Shown: in pieces, positions 60,435 to 64,000 of the stretch | How the letters are laid out: each line of letters starts with the position of its first letter | How positions within the stretch are numbered: the first letter of the stretch is position 1 | From: Pseudomonas faucium | Lineage (GTDB): Bacteria > Pseudomonadota > Gammaproteobacteria > Pseudomonadales > Pseudomonadaceae | Length of the DNA stretch: 64,000 nt | Reading direction: 5' to 3' | Assembly (NCBI RefSeq): GCF_021602585.1 | Contig: NZ_BQIP01000015.1 | Location: 1 to 64,000, forward strand | The notes under the pieces: generated by a model | The model's database searches: none | What the model was told of the DNA's origin: nothing | What the model saw: the letters and a program-made list of their open reading frames with translations, nothing else | Made by a program: the position numbers and the translations under genes

Positions 60435-60794
60435 TCAGCCTGCCTGGTCCGACGCCTGCTCCGGCTCGCTGGCCTGGCACAGGCGAGCGTATTCCAGCTG
60501 CGCCCGCCGGTCCCCGGCCCGCGCCGCCTGGCGCAGCAGGTCATGGCCGATGCGCCGGTCACGGGCATTGCCGCACTCGCGGCAGAGCATCTGCCCCAGG
60601 CGGCTCTGGGCCTCGACCACGCCTTGGCGCGCCGGCTGCTTGAGCAGGCGCCCGGCCAGGTGCTTGACCTGGCGCTTGTCGGCCAGGCGCGGGCTGTCGA
60701 GCAGCCACAAGGCCACTTTCAATGAAAAGCGTTTGGGCGTGGGGGCAGACGTCGAAACGGCGGGGCTGGCGAGGTGTTTACCGCGAAACTTCAT
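60435..60794 (-). CDS. Sel1-like repeat protein
   Basis: A 119-aa protein, basic at the N-terminus (MKFRGKHLASPAVSTSAPTP). The C-terminal half, VVEAQSRLGQMLCRECGNAR then LLRQAARAGDRRAQLEYARL, is one to two Sel1-like helical repeats used in protein binding. No signal peptide is present. It lies 40 bases upstream of rmuC on the same strand. The ATG at 60794 lacks a clear ribosome site. Confidence 0.7.
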   Translation of the reverse strand: MKFRGKHLASPAVSTSAPTPKRFSLKVALWLLDSPRLADKRQVKHLAGRLLKQPARQGVVEAQSRLGQMLCRECGNARDRRIGHDLLRQAARAGDRRAQLEYARLCQASEPEQASDQAG

Positions 60795-61747
60795 GAGCAA
60801 CAGACAGGGCAACTCGAAAGGCGCGCCACTCTACCCTTTTTTGCACGGCATGGCCTGTCGATTTCTGGAGGATTGAAAAAAAATTTCACTGATCTTTTCT
60901 TGACGTTTTCAAACAGGTGACTGGGCAGTCGGCAGGTGCCTGTCGATTGTCGGACAGTTCTCCGTTTTGCTGGCACGCCCGTCCTAGAGCAAGCGCTCGG
61001 GACAATCCACAGTTCCTGTGGATAACTCGGTGGACAACCTCCCTAAGGACCCTGCAAACCCCTATGAAATGGGGCTTGCAGTCAAACTGACGATTTTTTC
61101 ACCAGTAAAAATTAGTGTTTTTTTTCATTGACTTAAGGTGCCAGTCAAGTCATTGGCGAGCGTATCGGGCGCTGTTGCCGGGCTGTTACAAGTCGCGCCT
61201 CGAATGTGCACAAGTGCACCAAAAACCTGCATTCGGATGCACGAAATCGGTACATCGGGCCATTTGGAGGCCACTTGCCCCTCTTCCCACGTGGGCAAAG
61301 ACACGCCATACTGCGCGGCTCGCCTGAAGAAACGTGCAAAGGCTTGCAAAGCCCCACGCGTTCCGGTAAGGTGCGCCTCGTTAGTACCAAGCTGAAAGTC
61401 AATTCTGGCCAGAAGCGTCCTTGCAGACCTGCTCCCCCCAAGAGCAACTGCTGAAACCAGGACCGGCCCTTTCGATGATTCACTCGCCAGCCAACGCGCT
61501 GTTCAAGCACGAATCACGTGACAGATTGATCAGGATTCCATACCGACCGGCCTAGAACCTTGGCCCCGGAATGCTGCCTGCCCTCTGAAGTACCTACCAG
61601 TCAGCCCAAGCGCCCACATTTGATTGCGCTCTCTCTGGCTGCTTTGTTCCAGTCAGGTTCGTTCGTCCCTTAATAAAGGCGTCACTGGAACGTTTCTATC
61701 ATGCACGGATCATATCCCCCGTGTTTAAAGCAGGAACCTCCAACAAT
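60795..61747. other. 953-base stretch with no convincing gene; hairpins and one DnaA-box match
   Basis: Short frames here lack codon bias, ribosome sites and family motifs. Noted elements are an AT-rich part at 60830-60910, a DnaA-box match TGTGGATAA (61017-61025), a stem CTGCAA-A-CCCC/GGGG-C-TTGCAG (61052-61081), GTGCAC-AA-GTGCAC (61206-61219), TGCAT-TCGG-ATGCA (61228-61241), and GTTCCAGT/ACTGGAAC arms (61646-61691). It could hold a regulatory RNA or long leader. Confidence 0.5.
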
Positions 61748-61972
61748 ATGCATACCCATCATCAGATTCAGGCTGCCATTGGCACCCTCTCCCAGGCCTT
61801 CTCGCCGTTGAAGTGCCTTATCACTGCCCCACGCAAGGGCAACTTCAGCTTCACCCTGGTGGACGAACACGGCGTCGCCTGCCACACCGAACGCCTGTAT
61901 CCCGAGCAGTACACCCGCTCGGAACCGCTGCAGGCGGTGATCGCCCGGACGCGCCAGTCGCTCACCGCGTGA
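61748..61972 (+). CDS. Small conserved-looking protein of unknown function
   Basis: A 74-aa soluble protein: MHTHHQIQAAIGTLSQAFSP, then LKCLITAPRKGNFSFTLVDE and HTERLYPEQYTRSEPLQAVI. The mixture of helix, beta strands and helix suggests a small folded domain. I do not recognise a family. AGGAACC lies somewhat far upstream of the ATG; a GTG at 61721 would extend it by nine residues. A perfect hairpin TCACCGC-GTGA-GCGGTGA (61962-61979) overlaps the stop codon. Confidence 0.6.
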   Translation: MHTHHQIQAAIGTLSQAFSPLKCLITAPRKGNFSFTLVDEHGVACHTERLYPEQYTRSEPLQAVIARTRQSLTA

Positions 61973-62220
61973 GCGGTGAATGCCAGGGCATTCAGCCATT
62001 GAATGCCGGCCTCGGCGAGCTGCCTGATGGTTCTTGGCCTAATTGCCGCAAGGCATATGGCTTCCGACCTCAGGCAGCAATCGATTTAAAAACAGCTCTT
62101 TACATCACGCTTATCACACTACACTTCAACTCGAGCGGTCCGATCCGCTTCCGGCGGGCCTGATCATTCACCAGCTGCCAAGCTCCAGCGCCCGTCGGCC
62201 CCTTACTGCTCGAGGGCATC

Positions 62221-62703
62221 ATGGGTATCGCGGCGAATGAATTGTGTCAGTATGTGATCCGACCGACCCTGGTCTACCTGAATCGTCATTGCGCCAGTGC
62301 CGAAGCCCTGCTATTGGGGATTGCGGCCAGCCAGTCGGCGCTCGGCTCGGCGCTGCACGACCGCCGGGGGCACGGCCTCTATCGCATTGGCGAAAGCCGG
62401 CATCAGGCGGTGTGGGACGACTTCCTCGCGCGTGACCCGGAACTTGCCAGCCTGGTCCGCGGCCTGGCGAGCCAGCACGCCTTCCTGGGCGGCCCGCACC
62501 TGGAACTCGCGGTCAATTTGCGCTACGCCACCGCCATTGCCTGGATGCTCATCGAAGCCCAGGCGACCGCGTTGCCTGACGCCGACGACCTGTTGGGCCA
62601 GGCGCGCATCTGGCGTCAGATTTTTCACCCTCAGGGTCGCCTGCGCGACTTCACCCAAGCCTGGCAACTGTGCATTGCTCAGAAATTGCCAGAGGTATCT
62701 TGA
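62221..62703 (+). CDS. Hypothetical protein, 160 aa
   Basis: A helix-rich soluble protein starting MGIAANELCQYVIRPTLVYL. The centre (GHGLYRIGESRHQAVWDDFL; LASLVRGLASQHAFLGGPHL; NLRYATAIAWMLIEAQATAL) is reminiscent of small proteins found beside phage-like or cell-wall-lytic genes in Pseudomonas, but I cannot name a family. GAGGG precedes the ATG. It is followed by the fadL control region. Confidence 0.65.
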   Translation: MGIAANELCQYVIRPTLVYLNRHCASAEALLLGIAASQSALGSALHDRRGHGLYRIGESRHQAVWDDFLARDPELASLVRGLASQHAFLGGPHLELAVNLRYATAIAWMLIEAQATALPDADDLLGQARIWRQIFHPQGRLRDFTQAWQLCIAQKLPEVS

Positions 62704-62707
62704 GAAC

Positions 62708-62758
62708 TGTCCTACAGTATTACCGGAAAAAAAGGAATTTTGGTCGGATTGTCCTACA
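62708..62758 (+). promoter_or_regulatory. Repeated TGTCCTACA sites upstream of fadL
   Basis: CTGTCCTACAG (62707-62717) and TTGTCCTACAA (62749-62759) each have inverted arms, share the 9-mer TGTCCTACA and are 42 bases apart (four helical turns). They look like a pair of activator or repressor sites for the fadL-like gene. Confidence 0.5.
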
Positions 62759-62849
62759 AAACCGCTCTATCTCCTGTGATACAGGCTATAGCGCAGAGCG
62801 TGATTTGTTGGTAGCTTTTCGCCCCGGAGATCCCAAGGAGTTTCTAATA

Positions 62850-64000
62850 ATGAAAAAAGTAATGCTCAAAACCTCCCTCGGCGTTGCCGTTGCTCTCGCT
62901 TCCAGCCAACTGTTCGCTGCCGGCTTTGCCCTCAACGAACAGAGCATCAGCGGCATGGGGACAGGTTTCGCGGGTCGTTCTTCCGCTGCCGATGATGCCA
63001 GCACGGTGTATGGCAACCCTGCCGGCATGTCTCGCCTGAAGCGCCAGGAAGTGACCGTGGGGGGCGCAGCCATTATCGCCAAGACCGATATTTCGGGCCC
63101 GGGCAGCAGCCCACTGCCGGGTGAAACCGACGGTGACATGGTGCCAACGGTGGGGGTACCGATGGGCTACTACGTCAAGCCGATCGATGAGCACTGGAGC
63201 GTCGGTTTCGGCGTCTACGTGCCCTTCGGCCTGGTCACTGACTACGGCAGCGGCGACGCCGCACGCTACTGGGGCAAGAAGAGCCACGTCGAGGTCATCA
63301 CCTTCCAGCCAACCGTCAGCTACGCCTTCAACGACAAGGTGTCGATCGGTTTCGGCCCGACCATCAACAAGATCAAGGGCGAGCTGGGGTCGAACACCAT
63401 CAACCCGCGTTCTCCTGGCTTCAATGATGGCGAAGTGAAGATCAAGGGCGACGACACTGCCGTGGGCTACAACATCGGCATCCTGGTTCAGGCCACCGAC
63501 CGTACCCGCGTCGGCCTGACCTACCACTCGATGGTCGACTACAAGCTCGAAGGCAACACCAAGGTCAACAACGCCCTGATCGGGCCGTTCAGCGGCAGCA
63601 AGTTCGACGCCACGCTGAAGATCAAGACCCCGGAGTCGGTGGACTTCTCGGTTACCCACGAGCTGGATGACCAGTGGACCCTGTACGCAGGCAGCACCTG
63701 GACGCGTTGGAGCCGCCTGAAGGACATCACTGTCAACAACGATGTACCCGCTCCGCTGGTGGGCCAGTTCGGCACCATCACCGAAGAGCAGAACTGGCAT
63801 GACACCTGGGCCCACGCCATTGGCGCGTCCTACAAGGTCAACAAGGAGTGGGTACTGCGTACCGGCTTCTCCGTCGACCAGTCGCCGACCAACAACCACG
63901 ACCGTTCGCCGCGCATCCCTACGGGTGATCGCAAGGCAATCAGCTTCGGTGCCGGCTACAGCCCAACCGACGACATGACCATCGACGTGGCCTACTCCTA
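62850..64000 (+). CDS. fadL: OmpP1/FadL family outer-membrane transporter (3' end outside window)
   Basis: The first 383 residues of a FadL-type barrel. Signal peptide MKKVMLKTSLGVAVALASSQ LFA (split for length), then the hatch-domain N-terminus AGFALNEQSISGMGTGFAGR and the conserved NPAGM. FadL proteins import long-chain fatty acids or other hydrophobic compounds through the outer membrane. AAGGAG precedes the ATG. The family usually has 410-450 residues, so little is missing. The exact substrate is unknown. Confidence 0.92.
   Translation, partial: MKKVMLKTSLGVAVALASSQLFAAGFALNEQSISGMGTGFAGRSSAADDASTVYGNPAGMSRLKRQEVTVGGAAIIAKTDISGPGSSPLPGETDGDMVPTVGVPMGYYVKPIDEHWSVGFGVYVPFGLVTDYGSGDAARYWGKKSHVEVITFQPTVSYAFNDKVSIGFGPTINKIKGELGSNTINPRSPGFNDGEVKIKGDDTAVGYNIGILVQATDRTRVGLTYHSMVDYKLEGNTKVNNALIGPFSGSKFDATLKIKTPESVDFSVTHELDDQWTLYAGSTWTRWSRLKDITVNNDVPAPLVGQFGTITEEQNWHDTWAHAIGASYKVNKEWVLRTGFSVDQSPTNNHDRSPRIPTGDRKAISFGAGYSPTDDMTIDVAYS

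Noticed and set aside
61052-61081. Intrinsic terminator at the CTGCAA/TTGCAG stem
   Set aside because: The T-run begins about 12 bases after the stem, too far for a standard terminator, and no gene ends before it.
61138-61510. Short overlapping open frames on both strands in the 60.8-61.7 kb gap
   Set aside because: No ribosome sites, mixed cysteine/arginine-rich composition and no domain; treated as non-coding.

Overview
The window is high-GC, densely coded DNA from a Pseudomonas chromosome, most likely the P. putida group. Three things point there: many copies of the short inverted REP elements typical of that group (core GCCGGCAAGCCGGC, plus a second family with core GGCCTTGTGTCGCGAAAGG), a gene order that from memory resembles the mnmC to fadL stretch of P. 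putida KT2440, and products that are clearly pseudomonad (NAGGN osmolyte operon, RsmI-type CsrA, CrbS/MxtR-type SLC5 hybrid kinase). Both ends cut through genes: the 3' part of mnmC on the left and the 5' part of a fadL-like gene on the right.

Layout. 1-6.5 kb: mnmC, then the three-gene NAGGN (N-acetylglutaminylglutamine amide) osmoprotectant operon and yheU. 6.6-8.1 kb: rsmI/csrA, an SDR and a 50-aa DUF3309 membrane peptide. 8.1-14.6 kb: an accessory-looking block on the minus strand coding a CS1/cable-pilus (alpha-type) fimbria (major subunit, TcfC-like usher, tip adhesin, chaperone), followed by a BvgA-like LuxR-type response regulator and a stand-alone Hpt protein. 14.6-17.7 kb: acetate permease pair yjcH-actP and a choline/betaine-type binding protein. 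17.9-24.7 kb: envelope genes (GH17 glucan enzyme, small membrane protein, alpha/beta hydrolase plus mlaA, patatin, lpxL). 24.8-31.4 kb: minCDE, rluA, apeB, a YbiO-like MscS channel. 31.4-37.8 kb: a PhnF-like GntR regulator divergent from an ABC uptake operon that also codes an alkaline-phosphatase-superfamily enzyme and a HAD phosphatase. 37.9-45.5 kb: quinone oxidoreductase, prc, an XRE-regulator gene pair, a DUF1232 protein, an FKBP lipoprotein, a LysR regulator and map. 45.5-46.1 kb: a tandemly duplicated tRNA-Val/tRNA-Asp unit. 46.3-50.7 kb: rdgC, a BASS transporter, a guanidine-II riboswitch with its SMR exporter, and an LplT-PlsC fusion. 50.9-55.3 kb: GntR-MFS-amidohydrolase operon and an MFS exporter. 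55.4-60.8 kb: SLC5 hybrid histidine kinase, rmuC, Sel1-like protein. 60.8-64 kb: a 0.95-kb stretch without a convincing gene, two unknown small genes and fadL.

The most interesting part is the fimbrial block. Its regulator closely resembles BvgA, including the recognition helix, and the DNA upstream of the major-subunit gene carries two contiguous 21-bp tandem repeats whose 14-bp core is almost the same as the BvgA high-affinity inverted heptad. A second pair of 7-bp repeats spaced by 22 bp lies upstream of the chaperone-regulator-Hpt genes. The sequence therefore suggests a self-contained, autoregulated fimbrial switch whose phosphorelay is split: the Hpt is a separate gene and the sensor kinase is not local. 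The second notable system is the PhnF-like-regulator/ABC/phosphoesterase/HAD operon, which looks like uptake plus two-step dephosphorylation of an organophosphate whose identity is unknown.
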